Origin: Inia geoffrensis
Lineage: Eukaryota > Chordata > Mammalia > Artiodactyla > Iniidae
Reading direction: 5' to 3'
NCBI GenBank assembly: GCA_036417435.1
Contig: CM070903.1
Location: 1,175,001 to 1,239,000, forward strand
DNA: 64,000 nt
Shown here: piece by piece, positions 32,316 to 44,268 of the stretch
How positions within the stretch are numbered: the stretch's first letter is position 1
How the letters are laid out: the number at the start of each line of letters is the position of its first letter
The notes under the pieces: generated by a model
The model's database searches: none
What the model was told of the DNA's origin: nothing
What the model saw: only the letters and a program-made list of their open reading frames with translations
Made by a program: the position numbers and the translations under genes

Positions 32316-33739
32316 ACACTGCGTTTTTGCAGCCTGTGGATCTCAGCCCTTCCCCTCAGCTTTACCTGGACTTCAACCTCTGACCAGCGGAACCCTGGGC
32401 ACCAGGCAGGGCAGCTGATGAAGCCGGTTTTCATGGGGGGATTTATTTGTCAGAGCAGAATTTGGAAACAGCAAGTGAATGATGAGACATACATGAAATA
32501 GACTACTACATCCCCATGAAAAATCTAATTAAGTGAGAAATGTTTATCTGGAAAAGCCACGTGGTGCCGTGATGGGAAACACGCATGTGAGGAGGTGACG
32601 AGCCAGCTGTGAGAAGTGACTGTCAAAGGTTCATAACACACATTTCTATTAATTTTGGACCATGCCACTTCCTCATTTCACCGCTGCACGGAAATGCCTG
32701 AGCTCCTGTTGAGTCACGGGGGAAGGGGAGGGGTCCCCGAATTCTCAGTGGCATCATCTAATAGCCCAGGATGGTCTATTTCTTGAGAACTGCCTCGTCT
32801 CCACTGCGGCTCAACAATACAGAGGAAACGCCTGTTGCCAACTCCCTCAGATGGAAGGAAGGTGTCTGGGCCACTCTCCCACCCCCCAGTTCCTGTCCAC
32901 ATGGCAGCCTTCCAGCACAAACAGCACCCCCGGCCCTTTCCCTTCCCTTCCCTTCCCTGGGGCGCGACCATGACAAAGCCCCCTCATTCAGACAAGTTAA
33001 TCAGAGGGTGGCTTTCCCCCCTCCACGTGAGCCAGGGTGACGGCTCAGTACAAACCCACCCCCAACTAAACACCACACACGCACAACCTGGGTCTGCTCA
33101 CGCTCAAGATCAGCATTAGCACATCTCCAGCCCTGACTCCGCCAGGGATTCCCTCTGTCCTCCCTGCCCCGCCCCAACCTCAGTGTCCGCGGATCTCAGC
33201 CTGACTGCCTGGTCCTCAGAGCAGTGCCAGCCACCGGGACGTCAGGCTGGCTGACTTTCCTGCAGAGCGCTTATCACTAATATTCTTGTTCCTTTATTTG
33301 TTCACTTGTCCGTTTATTTGCTTGTGGTTCTCCCACGTCCCTCCAGTAGAATTCAGCCTCGCCCCTGCCCCCCCACGAGGGACGGTGTCTTTGCTTTGTG
33401 CACCACAGACCAGAAGGAAGGAAGGAAGGGGGCGGGGGGAGGAAGGAGCACAGGTATATTTCCGCTGAGAAGGGCAATTCCAAGTTCTCCTTCTCACGAA
33501 TGACACGAGAGGATGGAACCTCCAGGGTGGGACCGGTTTGTACCTAACACAGCCTCCAGCCTCCTTCCCCGGCGCCACCTGCTGGGGCACCCCTCCTCCA
33601 CCTGCCCTCACCCCCAATCAGAGTGAGAGCCCATTGAATTGACTCGATTATAGCTCACTAAAAACCCCAAATATTACAAATAAAGCTAAGGTCCCCCTGA
33701 CCCGCCTCCGCACCTCAGCCTCCTGCCAAGTTAGTCCTT
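32316..33739. other. Unique upstream flank, nothing coding recognised
   Basis: Mixed-composition sequence with a (GGAA)-type tract at about 33410-33440 and a (TTCCC) tract at about 32938-32957. No repeat family or exon is recognised. Confidence 0.5.
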
Positions 33740-33868
33740 GTCACTATCCTTCTGCTGGCGTTTAAACATACATTTTATAGATATTTGTTACTTTAGAAAC
33801 GTAGAAAGTTGTTTTGTGAAAATTTAGAAACATACATGGGACAATGCTCGCGGTTCTAAACCTTGCTT

Positions 33869-34221
33869 TAAGGAATTCCCTGGTGGCGCAGTGGTTAAGA
33901 ATCCACCTGCCAATGCAGGGGACGTGGGTTCGAGCCCTGGTCCGGGAAGATCCCACGTGCCATGGAGCAACTAAGCCCGTGCGCCACAACTACTGAGCCT
34001 GCGTTCTAGAACCCAAGAGCCACAACTACTGAGCCCGCATGCCACAACTACTGAAGCCCGCGCACCCAGAGCCCATGCCCCGCAGCAAGAGAAGCCACCA
34101 CAATGAGAAGCCCGTGCACCGCAACGAAGAGCAGCCCCTGCTCACCACAGATAGAGAAAGCCCGCACGCAGCAACGAAGACCCAACACAGCCAAAAATAA
34201 ATTAATTAATTAAAAAATAAA
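33869..34221 (+). mobile_element. CHR-type SINE, full length, with perfect target duplication
   Basis: The start 'aaggaattccctggtggcgc' is followed by an A box 'tggcgcagtgg' at 33884-33894 and a B box 'ggttcgagccc' at 33927-33937. The body has repeated 'caactactgagcc' units, and the tail is rich in TTAA and AATAAA. Identical 12-bp duplications 'taaaccttgctt' flank it at 33857-33868 and 34222-34233. It has the same long subtype structure as the copy at 25297. Confidence 0.93.
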
Positions 34222-34280
34222 TAAACCTTGCTTCATTAATACAATAGCTCTTGACACATCAGTATATACAAATTTATTTA

Positions 34281-34419
34281 TTTTTAAAATATTTATTTAT
34301 TTGGCTGTGCTGGGTCTTAGTTGCAACATGCGGGATCTAGTGACCTGAACGGGACCGAACCCAGACCCCCTGCACTGGGAGTGCAGAGTCTTAACCACTG
34401 GACCACCAGGGAAGTCCCC
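34281..34419 (-). mobile_element. CHR-type SINE, ~139 bp subtype, minus strand
   Basis: On plus it starts with the A/T-rich tail ('aaaatatttatttatttggc'), then 'gctgtgctgggtcttagttg', and ends 'ggaccaccagggaagtccc'. The 17-bp flanks 'atatacaaatttattta' (34264-34280) and 'atatacaagtttattta' (34420-34436) differ at one base, giving a good target duplication. The short form and the mismatched duplication suggest an older insertion than its neighbour. Confidence 0.9.
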
Positions 34420-34544
34420 ATATACAAGTTTATTTAAATGACTGCACACGTATCCCATGGAAATAGCATACTGAGTGATCCCACCTTAATGAGACTTAAG
34501 TGGTTTTCAATCATCTGCTTAAAATAATGTACTTCCTTGAAAAG

Positions 34545-36350
34545 AGATAGAAACAGTGAGACAGAATGAAACAAGTAATGCCAAAACCGGAAAGCACAGT
34601 AAACAGGTGGAGAATGGTTTTGACAGGCTGATCAGTAACCTCAACTTAGCCAAGGAAAGAATCCATGAATCTGAAAGTAGCTCTACAGAAGTTATCCAAA
34701 CTGAAAAAGAAAGAGAAAACAGAATGAGAAAAAGAACAGAGCAGTGCATCCAAGGGCTGTGGGACAATGTCAGTCTAATGCCCATAAAATTGGAATCAAA
34801 TTTTATGGAGAAAGGAGACAGTGGGAGGAATAGAGGAAATATCTGGACGAAAATGGCTGAATGTTTTCCAAGGGTATTGACAGACCCCAAACCATAGATC
34901 AAAGAAGCCCAGAGCAGATGCGTCAGGATAAATGACCCCCCAAAGTCAAACAAACAAACAAAAAACAAAAAAAAACCATATGCATAACATATTCAAGCTG
35001 CTGAGAAAAAAAAAGACATGGAAAAAAACCTCTACGGAAACCAGAGAAAAAAATAGATACATTACATTCAGAGAAATAAAGATAAGAGTTATAGCAGAAT
35101 TCTCTTCAGAAACCATGCAAGCTAGACGACAGTGAAGGGATATCTTTATAACCCTGAAAGAAAAAAAAAAGTGTTAGGTCAGAATTCTGTACCAGTGAAA
35201 ATATCTTTTAAAAATTAAGGATTAAAAAAAAAAAAGACCATCTCAGATAAACAAGAACTATGGGAATTTACTGCTGGCATTCCTGCTCGACAAGACAAGA
35301 TAAATGATGTCCCTCAATCAGAAAGAATATGGTATCAGTCTGCCAACTGGATCTTCACCAAAAAATGAAGAGTACCAAAAATGCAAGAAATGAAGATAAG
35401 ATAAACTTTTTTCCCTTATTTTTAATTGCTATAAATTATAGCTGCCATCAAGAGGAAAAACAGTAGCATTGTATTGCACCGATAGCATACGTGAAAGTAA
35501 AATGTATGATAGTAACATCAGGAAGGGTGGGAGGGAGGAATTAGGAAAATACTGTATTTGAAATGTATGTGAAATGTCTAATGCTATTTGAAGGTGAACT
35601 CTGATTAATTTAAGATTTATACTGTAAACCCTAGGACAACCACTAAAGTTTGTTTAAAGAGGTAAAAGTAGTAAGTCAAGAGGACATAAAGCAGAATGAT
35701 AAAAAAAAATGTTCAATTAACCAAAAGAAAGCAGAAAAAGAGTAAAAGAGAAACAAAAAAACAAACAAGTAGAAGACATCTAACAAAATTACAATTTTAA
35801 TCCAAACATCAGTGATCACATTAAAAGTAAATGGTCTAAACATACCAGGTAAAAGGCAGAGATGGTCAGATGGGATGAAAAAAAAAAAGTGTGGCAGGTC
35901 TACAAGAACTCCATGTTAAATATAAAGCCATATGTGAGTTTCAGGTATAAGGATGAAAAAAATACGCCAATCAGTAGCCAAAATAAAGTCAGAGTAGCTG
36001 TCTTGACATCAGCAGACTTTAGAAGAAGGAGTATTATCACAGACAAAGCAGGACATTAAGCAATGGTGAAGGAGTCAGTTCTCTAAGAGGACAACACAGT
36101 CATAGACGAGTGTGTACCTAAACCACAGGGTTCAAATATATGAAGCAAAACCTGATAGGGCTGGAGGGAGAAATAAAGTCCCAACTGTAGTTATGTCGAC
36201 ACTCTACTCTCACTGATTGTTAGAACAAGTAGACAGGAAAATCACTAACGGCACAGGAGACATGAGCAATGCTGTCAACCACCTAGGCTTCACTGATATT
36301 TATCAAACCCTCCACCCAACAGTACTTTCTGAGACGAAGCATATAGCAAG
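34545..36350 (+). mobile_element. LINE-1, old (L1M-like) ORF1 and start of ORF2
   Basis: In order: an ORF1-like segment at 34556-34897, rich in Lys/Glu/Asn with coiled-coil style ('aaggaaagaatccatgaatc'); the ORF1 3' end ('cagaaaccatgcaagctaga' at about 35108-35127); an A-rich inter-ORF region; then the ORF2 endonuclease start ('aaaagtaaatggtctaaac', about 35822-35840), continuing to 'tagaacaagtagacaggaaa' and 'accctccacccaacagta' at about 36310-36325. Many stops and frameshifts are present, so it is dead. Sequence after about 36350 no longer follows ORF2. Confidence 0.8.
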
Positions 36351-36499
36351 GGGAGCGAGAACCGACACACAGAGACGGCTACGGAGCCGGGGGAGCGCGG
36401 GAGATGCTCCACATGGCCCGTTGTTGGGGAGAGTCGTGCTGAGGCCCAGGGAGATGCCCACACCCCTATTGGAAGGACCAGGATTTAAAGACAACTGGG

Positions 36500-37120
36500 C
36501 CATGTGTCACCAAGGGTGTGGAGGCACCGGAACTCTTGCCACCGATCTTGGGTACAAAGTGGAACAAACACTTTGGAAACCAGTTTGGCAGATTCCTACG
36601 AAGTTAAACATACACCTACCTACGATCCAACCACGTACTCCTTGCTTTCTGTCCACAGAGAGACACTACCCAAAAGTGCACAATGGCCCCAACGTGGAAA
36701 CAAGCAAGTGTCCACGAGGAGGCGAGAAGATAAACAGGCCGCGGAACTTCTCTGCAGAGGAGGGCCATTCAGCAATAAAATGGAATTAGTTACTGATCTG
36801 CGCTAAAAGCAGTAAACGTCAGAAGATCGTGCCAAGTGAAAGAAGCCAGACAGAACGTACATACGATGGCTCCATCCTTGTGAGGTCCTGGGAGCACCAG
36901 AGGGGGACCAGTGCCTGGGCTGGGCTGGGCGGGTACAGGGAGCACAGATGACAGATGGCCAGGACACCCTGCGGATCACACACTGATGTATTTGTTCACC
37001 ATGTGGATGGTGCTGACGGGTTCCCAGGTGTACACAGATGCCACCCACATCAAATGCATACTGCATCTCCAGCTTATCGTATGTCAATTACATGTCAATA
37101 AAGCTATTAAAAATACCTCA
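36500..37120 (+). mobile_element. LINE-1 3' end (end of ORF2 and 3' UTR)
   Basis: Follows the standard L1 end: 'tggaaaccagtttggcagat', 'agttaaacatacacctacct', 'ttcagcaataaaatggaatt', 'aagtgaaagaagccagacag' and finally 'tcaattacatgtcaataaag' with an A-rich end. It has the same orientation as the piece ending near 36350, so both probably come from one element that lost most of ORF2. The junction sequence 36350-36500 is degenerate. Confidence 0.8.
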
Positions 37121-37399
37121 CTAGAGACGGTTGCACCCTGGCTGGGAGCGCAGGGTAAATAGCCGTTAGCTGAGATTATAACCAAACGCCACCCCGTGTC
37201 ATTGGTGGTGGTGTCAAAATTAGTAAACTGTATTTAAGCTTCAAAAAGTAAAATAACAGGTAAAAGGCAACCTCAGCTTTGCTCCTACTGAGGCTTAGGT
37301 GGAAGGACCCTGAGCGGGAATCACGCTAAGCACTTCAAGTCGCCCCCCCACACCCGTCAAGCCGCAGGCCAGGAGGGGACACCGGGGTGGGGTACGAGG

Positions 37400-38215
37400 G
37401 AGCCGCCCACACACACGTGGGACCACAACAGAAATCCCGTCGGAAATGGACCCAGGACCTCACGGGGAACTTTGTCGCAAAGGGCTTTGTGACACCTGTG
37501 ACGTTGGGGCCTGGCGCAGAGCTTCCAGAACCCGTGGAATTCCCTGAGTGGGGGAGAGAGAGGGGTCTTCTGCTCTTCATAACAAGCCCTTTCATCCACA
37601 CCTGAGCTTATGCTAATGAGGTGACCCTGGGAGGATGGAGCTGTCGCCAGAGGAACCAGCCACAGGATCAGAGGTCGGACCTTTCAGCCCAGGGAAGGGA
37701 GAGGGGCTGGAGACTGTATTCATCAGCAATGGCTAATACTTTAATCAGTCGTGCCTGCGTACTGGAACTTCCATAAGAGCCCTACACCAAAGAGTTCAGA
37801 GCTCGGAGAGCTTCTGGCTTGGTGAACACACCCACCTGCCCGGGCTGTGATGCACCCCACGCCTCGGGGACAGAGCTCGTGTGCTTGGGATCCTGGACCT
37901 CGCCCTGTGACCCCTTCATCTGCTGTTCACTTACACCCATTATAATATACCAGTTATAGTAAATAAAGTGCTTCCCTGGGTTCTGTGAGCCGTTCTAGCA
38001 AGTTATTGAATCCGAAGAGGGGCTCGTGGGAACCTCTGCTTTGTCGCCAAGCTGGACAGAGGTGTGGGCAATCAGGGACCCCATCCTGGCGACTGGTGTC
38101 TCGGGGGACAGTCTTGCGGGACTGAGCCCTTAACCCTTAGTGGGGTCTGCACTAACTCTGGGTGGTTAGTGTCAGCATTGCCTGGTGGGGGCGCCCACAT
38201 GTTTGGTGTCGGAAC
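37400..38215 (+). mobile_element. Old LTR-like repeat
   Basis: Follows a widespread placental repeat. Landmarks are 'ctgagtgggggagagagagg', 'tgctaatgaggtgaccctgg', 'cagcaatggctaatacttta', 'cttccataagagccctacac', 'ggttctgtgagccgttctag', 'gaagaggggctcgtgggaac' and 'ttagtgtcagcattgcctgg'. The segment has an AATAAA signal at about 37961 and no coding potential, as expected of a solitary LTR. I cannot name the family with confidence. Confidence 0.55.
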
Positions 38216-39604
38216 TGCTGTGCATAGAGGAATGGTTTTCCGTCAATGGCTTGCCAGGGGGTGGGAGGGCCGCGGAGGCCACCCTTGCCCCGGCCAGCGG
38301 CCACCGTGTCTGCCCACCCTCGAGCCCCCCTCACTGTCATCGGCTGATGGCTGGGCTGGTAGGCGAGAAGGCTTGGAGGGTGGGGAGTGCTTGGGGGAGG
38401 TTGGGGAGTATTATGAGGTGGTGGGTGACCAGGTGGGGCTGGTAGGAGACTGTGTGGGGAGGTGGGGTGCTCCCCTGAGCTGGGGCCGCAGGAAGGACAG
38501 GGTAGGCTGTACTTTGGCAAAGGGGGGGCTTAGCTCGGGGAGCCCCGGGCATGGGCCAGAGACTGCGGGTATCATGGGCTGGAGGGGAGGAGCTTGGAGA
38601 GGCTGGGAGTGGCTGGGAGGTTGGGCTGTCAGTAGGGCCAGCCAGCGTGTGGTTAGGACGAGTCGAGCAGCTGAGCGACCCGGGGCTACACTGGGATGGA
38701 GACTAGGGAGAAGGAAGGCAGGTGGGGAGCGCGAGGGACCCTGGGCCGTAGAGACCCCGGGGCAGCAGTTTGTGCGCACGTGCTGCTGAGGGGCTGGGGC
38801 ACGTGTTACCACCTGGTAAGGAGATGTACGGGCTCGGGGGCAGTGGGCACAGGGAACCTGTGGGAGGCCCGGCCTGAAGCCACTGGTTCGAAAGCGGCAC
38901 CAGGAGGGAAGCCAGCAGCTCCTGGGTCCTTCCTTCCCGACACTGAGCACGAGGTGCCACAGCTGGCCTCCAGCAGGTTCCAGGCGTCGTGACAGGAGAA
39001 GCCGAGGAGCATGCCGGTGGGTCCAGCAGCCCCCTGCCGGCCTGTGGCTGGGGTCCTCACGCCACACTGGCCCATCTCCACCATGGGCAGGAGGTCAGTG
39101 CAGCCAGTGCAGGGGAGCCGGTGGCCCAGCATGATGCACTCAGATGCCCTCCGGGGGCTCAGTCTCCCCGACTGTTGTCCCCCAGACTCCAGTTGCCAGG
39201 ATGGGGTCCCTGGGTGCCCACACCTCTGTAAGCACAGCCACTGTCACCCCAAAGGGACATGTCCTGAGGGGTCCAGTGTCCTGGAGTTGACTCCATGTCG
39301 GGTGACGACCATCGAGTGGCCAGCATAGGTCTCGGTGGCACACAAGAGAGCCGAGTGCCAGTCACTGATGTGGGCACCGTCAGAGGGGCTGGGTGGGGGG
39401 CAGCTCCCGCCCCATGGCTCTCCCTGTGGCCCCGGGAGGAGCTGGGATGCTGGCCACCGCCTCATCCCCATCCCAGAATTTCTGGCCTTCCAGGGCCATC
39501 GTGATCCACTCTGGGACACTGCTGACAGGGCCATGGCCTGGGGGTGGCCCTGGCAGTGCTGGTTCCCTCTGAGGCTGTGAGGGAGAGTCCTTTCAGGCCT
39601 CCCT
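38216..39604. other. G-rich upstream flank
   Basis: 38340-38720 is strikingly purine/G-rich on plus, with irregular 'ggctgggaggttggg'-like units, giving Gly/Trp-rich chance frames. The rest is unique with no exon recognised. 37121-37399, before the LTR-like repeat, is also unrecognised. Confidence 0.5.
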
Positions 39605-39875
39605 TCCGGGATCCTTGGAGTCCGTTGGCTTTAGAGCCATCGCTCCCATCCCCACCTCTGTCTTTACGAGGTGTCTCCTCCCTGTGTGTCTCTCAATGTC
39701 TCTTTCTCTCTTCGTACACGGACACCTGTCATATTGGATTAGTGCCCCCACCACTCCAGTGCGACCTCATCTTAACCAATTATACCAGCAAAGACCCTAT
39801 ATCACAGTAAGGCCACGCACTGAGATTCTGGAAGTATATGAATTTTGTGGGGACACTATTCAACTCAATACACCA
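39605..39875 (+). repeat. Old interspersed repeat, 3' part
   Basis: 'cacctgtcatattggattag', 'cgacctcatcttaaccaatt' and 'tatgaattttgtggggacac' match the end of a widespread repeat of the same general kind as those at 18175 and 54451. Only the 3' portion is clear. Confidence 0.6.
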
Positions 39876-40234
39876 AGCACTGGTGAGGCAAAGAAGACTA
39901 CTGTTTTCTAGAAGGTCACTTCGAGAATATGACAAGTGAAAAGTTTGATTTACATCCATATGTGAAAAAATAAAAAGCTCGTAGCAAACGAGTGGGCTTG
40001 GAACAAGTGGATTTTTCTTGCAGTTACAGGAATTCCTTTTTTGAAATCCTGTTCCTCGCAGGTAGCAGATGCTGTGATGCCCCTGTTTCGCCTGAAGGCT
40101 CAGCACAGGCCGCTAAAATTCAATGCCAGCACCTGTGTCTCTTGGCCTGAGGCTTATTCTGGAAGTGCTGAGCAATTAGCACACCCTCATACCCACCCTG
40201 CAAGCGGTTTAATAAGTACAGCAGATCCCTTTCC

Positions 40235-41300
40235 CCTGGAAATTCATTAAAGAAGACGTTCATAAACGGAGAGAAATACCCTGTTCATGAATAGGAAGAC
40301 CAAATCTTCATAAAGATGTCCAGTGTCTCTAAAGGTGTTCAGGCTCAATGCAATTCAAATAAAGTACCAGAGTTTTTGGAACTTCACAAATTGAATCAAG
40401 ATTTGTATGAAAGAACCAATGTCCACGAATTGTTAAGTTATCCAGAAGAGCCAGGTGGGGAATTTGCCCGGCTAGGTATCAAGATGTATTAAAAGATACA
40501 GTAATTAAGGCAGTGTTCTATCAGCAGAGGGATAGACAAGAGATTGATTAACAGGGTAGAAAGCCCCAAAGCCCACCCTCACAGATATGGAAACAAATGC
40601 AGTTAACGCACTTACAGCTCAGCGGGAAAGGATTGGCCTTACGAAGGGTGCAGGAATGTTAGTACATATGTAGTTAAGAAGGAAACTGAATCCTGCGCTC
40701 AGAGTGTGATTCAAAAATAGTAATAAATTCCAAATACATTAAAGAAATGCAAATGGAAAAGTATTTTATACTGAACGTATAGAAGAACATTTCATGATCA
40801 CAAGGGGAGGGAGGGTTTCTTAAAACACAAAACATTCATCCATAACTAACAAGATGGATACATACGACTACATTAAAGAACTGTTCATAAAAAGACACAA
40901 GTATGAAAGTGAAAAGAAAAGCTGAAAACTGAGATAAGACATTTGCCACAAAAGATTAGTATCCTGAATACATAAAGAACATCTACACATTTTAAAAGGA
41001 GAAAATCAAATGACATAAAAGAAACACAAAAACAAATGTCACAGAAAAGATGTAGGAATGGCTCATAAAGAAATGAAAACTTGCTCTTCCCCATTAGTAA
41101 ACAATGCAAATTAAACCTACTAAGAGATTCCACTGTGTACTCACCCGACGTTGGTAAGGATGGGGAGCGATTGGAACTCTCCTGCACTGCCGATGGACAT
41201 GTGGGGTGGTGCTGCTTTGGAAGACTATTTGAAATTTCCCAGTAGAATTAAAGATACACCTGCCACATCATGCTGCAATGCCATTCTTAGACACGTAGTC
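40235..41300 (+). mobile_element. LINE-1 ORF2 3' part, old copy
   Basis: Follows ORF2 C-terminal sequence: 'aggctcaatgcaattcaaat', 'gatacagtaattaaggcagt', 'aagatggatacatacgacta', 'taagacatttgccacaaaag', 'gaaatgaaaacttgctcttc' and 'tttggaagactatttgaaat'. Numerous stops and indels make it inactive. It ends next to the hAT element. Confidence 0.8.
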
Positions 41301-41305
41301 TGGAC

Positions 41306-41843
41306 CAGTGTTTTTCAAACTGTACACCCACTAGTGAGAGATGAAATCAATTTCATAAGATGATGAAAGCAGTGATGATGATGATGGTGGTGGTGATGAT
41401 GGTGGTCATGGTGATGGTGATGATGGTGATGATGGTAATGATGGTGGTGGTCATGATGGTGATGGTGGTCATGGTGATGGTGATGATGGTGGTCATGGTG
41501 ATGGTGATGATGGTAATGATGGTGGTGGTCATGATGGTGATGGTGGTCATGGTGATGGTTGTGATGGTGATGATGGTGCTGGTGGTGATAATGGTGATGG
41601 TAATGATGGTGGTGGTGATGATGGTGATGGTGGTCATGATGATGGTGGTCATGGTGATCATGGTGATGATGCTGGTGATGATGGTAAGAACAACAACAAC
41701 AATAATAGAAAATAGGGTTGTAAATGTCAGTAAACATTGCACAGTCTAGGGTAACTATTCCTTCATAACCATTGGTTTCAGTCATGTGGGTGTGCCCTGT
41801 GTCACCATGAAAATATTGTGGTCAGAAAGTTTGGAACACACTG
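41306..41843. mobile_element. hAT-type (Charlie-like) non-autonomous DNA transposon carrying a microsatellite
   Basis: The 5' end 'cagtgtttttcaaactgt' and the 3' end 'aaagtttggaacacactg' are imperfect terminal inverted repeats of the CAGNGNTTCTCAAA type. 'ccactagtgagagatgaaat' just inside also fits known non-autonomous hAT elements. The flanks 'gtctggac' (41298-41305) and 'gtctagag' (41843-41850) resemble the TCTAGA-centred 8-bp target sites of this group, with a one-base overlap ambiguity. The middle has been replaced or expanded by the GAT/GGT repeat. Confidence 0.6.
41361..41690. repeat. (GAT/GGT)n trinucleotide-based microsatellite, ~330 bp
   Basis: Mixture of GATGAT, GATGGT, GGTGGT and GGTCAT units, with higher-order blocks such as 'tggtgatggtggtcatggtg' recurring. 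It is open in five frames, giving Met/Val-rich (plus) and His/Asp- or Ile/Thr-rich (minus) peptides that are not genes. Length variation between individuals is likely. Confidence 0.95.
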
Positions 41844-44100
41844 TCTAGAGAAACACTTTCATCTGGTATGTGTGTATCGGGTGACAGGCACAAGAAGGGT
41901 TATGGGAGGAAACACTAGAACCAACCCAAAGTCCCCCGGCAAGGAGCACTCTACAGACGTGCATGTGAACCCAGACAAGCGCCTGCTCTTGCTGAGACAC
42001 ATCCCCACCCTCCCCTCTGCTCCGTACCTGAAAACCACACTTCCCGGGCTCCCTTACCAGGGGGCTATAGTTGAGCTCCAGCCCATGGGAGGTGCTGGCT
42101 GAGATGGGAGGGTGGGAGGAGGGGAAAGCCAGGGCTTCTTTCATCTTGCTTGCCTCAGGGGGCCTGTAGGTGGGCAACTGCAGCCCCTCCACAGTCAGGA
42201 CCCCTGCCCAGCTGGCTCCCGCTCTGGTGACAGCCTCTCCCTTGCCCGCAGTTGTGCGCTTGAGGTTTCGGCCCTCTCCCCTTCGTGTCCAGCTCCCCTC
42301 ATTAAATTCTGTCAATAACCGAATGGGGAAAGTGAGCAGAGGACATGCAGTACGATTCTTTATAAAGCTCGGGAAGTGAAACCAAGTGATTTACAAGTCT
42401 CCGTACGCATGGTGTTCATTATAAAGAGTGACGGGGAGAGGCTCGTGGGGGACGGGACTGGCCCTCTTCTCAAGGTGGCAGGGCAGCAGACACCTTTGGG
42501 CCCCCCCAAATCCCGGGGCCTTGCCAGTTCAGGGCACCCCGGCGGGAATTCAAGAGCAGCACCTGCTCTTCGCCTGCCGGAGGGCTTTCTCAGACGCACA
42601 CAGTACGTCAGGGTGGTGGCTCCCCCGCCATCGTGGGGCGCGGGGGGTGTCCCTGAGCCTCGGGGTCCACAGGTGTCTCCAGGGCCCAGGCTGGCTTGGT
42701 CACCAGCCCTTCGATGGCTGCTTCCCTCCCGTCCTCCTGCCCCACTGCCCACCTGTCTGGGTCCCCTGGGGTCACCTCCTCGGCTGGAATCCTCATCTCA
42801 GAGTGGCTTCTGGAGCCACTGGAAGGGACAGTGGTATATTTGGGTGCAATCTTTAAGCTATTATTCTTTAAACTCCGTGTATGTATTATAAACACACTTC
42901 TGGGTGTATGACGTCTTTTACAACGAGAAAAGTAAATTAAAATGTGTAAGACCAGAATTACAGCTGGGGATGAATTTTTGTGCTACAACGTGGACTCTCC
43001 AGGAGAGTTCTTGTCTGAAGAGGGGCATCCCAACCAGTTCCCGTCCTGTGCCACCGGACCCGTGACGGGACACACGAGCACTCCTGAATCACGCAGGGAG
43101 GCCTGGGGGTGCCGGCCCAGGACGGAGCCCAGGAGGGGGTAGACCCAGATGCCCCTGCCTGCCCCCCGCCCTGCCCAGCCCCCTCTGTCCCCTCCTCCTC
43201 CATTGTCCCCCTTTCCTCTGAGCTCACACCTGCTTCCCCATCTGCTTCCCCTTTTCCTGTTTTCTGTCGGGCCCTTCTCTCTGTCTCAGCCTCCCTCTGG
43301 GTTTTCTGTGGATGATGGAGGAGGAAAGGGCGGGTGCTTGGCCTGGCGGGCAGAGAGGACACCGACGGCCAGCTGTGCCCTCTTTCCAAGGCCTGCAGGG
43401 TGCCAGGCTCGGCCCTTCCCTCTGGCCAACTTGGCTTTGGCCTCCGCCTGTGCGGGAAGGAGGCTCTGGAGGGTCCCATTCCGCTCACTCGCTGCAGGGC
43501 CCTTGTCTGCACCCTGACAAGCCTGTACAAAGACCCTGTAGAGACGCCCTCAGCCCGTCTTGATTTTATTTATGGCAAAAGGAAAAGGAAACCCGGCTGG
43601 GAAGCCAGCCAGCCCTGAGTCACAGGCTGCGAGCTACAGAAACACCGTGACAGGGAGCCGCCCCGGCCCCTGGGCAGGTGTGAGCTCCTTCCTGGCTGTG
43701 TGGGCCCCACTCCTTGTGCTGGTAGCGGAGGTGCTGTACCCGTTGAGGAGGCCTGGAGAGGAAGGCCCAGTGATGGTGAAGGTTCCCAGGGTGCCCAGTG
43801 GGGACAGGCCAGGGAGAACACCCTCTGACCACCCAGGCGGCACTGGAGGTGGAGGGATAGGTGCCTGGGATCCCCTAACACACGGTGGACTCCTTCCCTT
43901 GGGGACAGCTCGGCCTCAACCCTCCCACTCGCCCAGCACCTCCAGGGGGACCAACGTCAGTTCACCTGCAAACGAGCACGCCCAACCCCCGAGCTCAGGG
44001 GATATCCGTGGCTAGCACTGCCCAGGGCCCGGTGGGGACAGGGGACATGGCCGTGGTGCTTGCCTGGGTTCTGGGGGCTGCGAGGGACCACGCCTGGTAA
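41844..44100. other. Unique upstream flank, nothing coding recognised
   Basis: GC-moderate sequence. An AT-richer piece at 42830-42975 is not assignable. No exon or repeat family is recognised with confidence. Confidence 0.5.
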
Positions 44101-44165
44101 TCCAATGGGCATGCGTGTGTGCACGTGTGCATGTGTGTGCCTGTGTGGGTATGTGAGTGTTTTCT
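44101..44165. repeat. GT-rich simple repeat
   Basis: 'gcgtgtgtgcacgtgtgcat' followed by 'gtgtgtgcctgtgtgggtat': an interrupted alternating purine-pyrimidine tract. Confidence 0.8.
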
Positions 44166-44268
44166 GGTTTTCTTATAGTAACTCCGAGTTCTACCACCCT
44201 CTTTAAGGCGTGAAGTCTTTCTTCTCTCACCCAGGGACCCAACAGCCGTGTAAGCTGGTTTCTTTTCC

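Larger units (their letters stand above)
33740..34544. mobile_element. Old LINE 3'-UTR-like segment broken by two SINEs
   Basis: The AT-rich pieces at 33740-33856, 34234-34263 and 34437-34544 read as one older sequence once the two SINEs and one copy of each target duplication are removed. Their style ('ttagaaacatacatgggaca', 'cacgtatcccatggaaatag') resembles ancient L1 3' UTR. Family and strand are not certain. Confidence 0.4.

Noticed and set aside
34556..34897. Lys/Glu-rich 113-codon frame
   Set aside because: Not a host gene: it is a decayed L1 ORF1 segment within the L1 at 34545.
41315..41785. His/Asp-rich 156-codon frame on the minus strand
   Set aside because: Entirely a translation of the GAT/GGT microsatellite; the other frames of the same repeat are also open.
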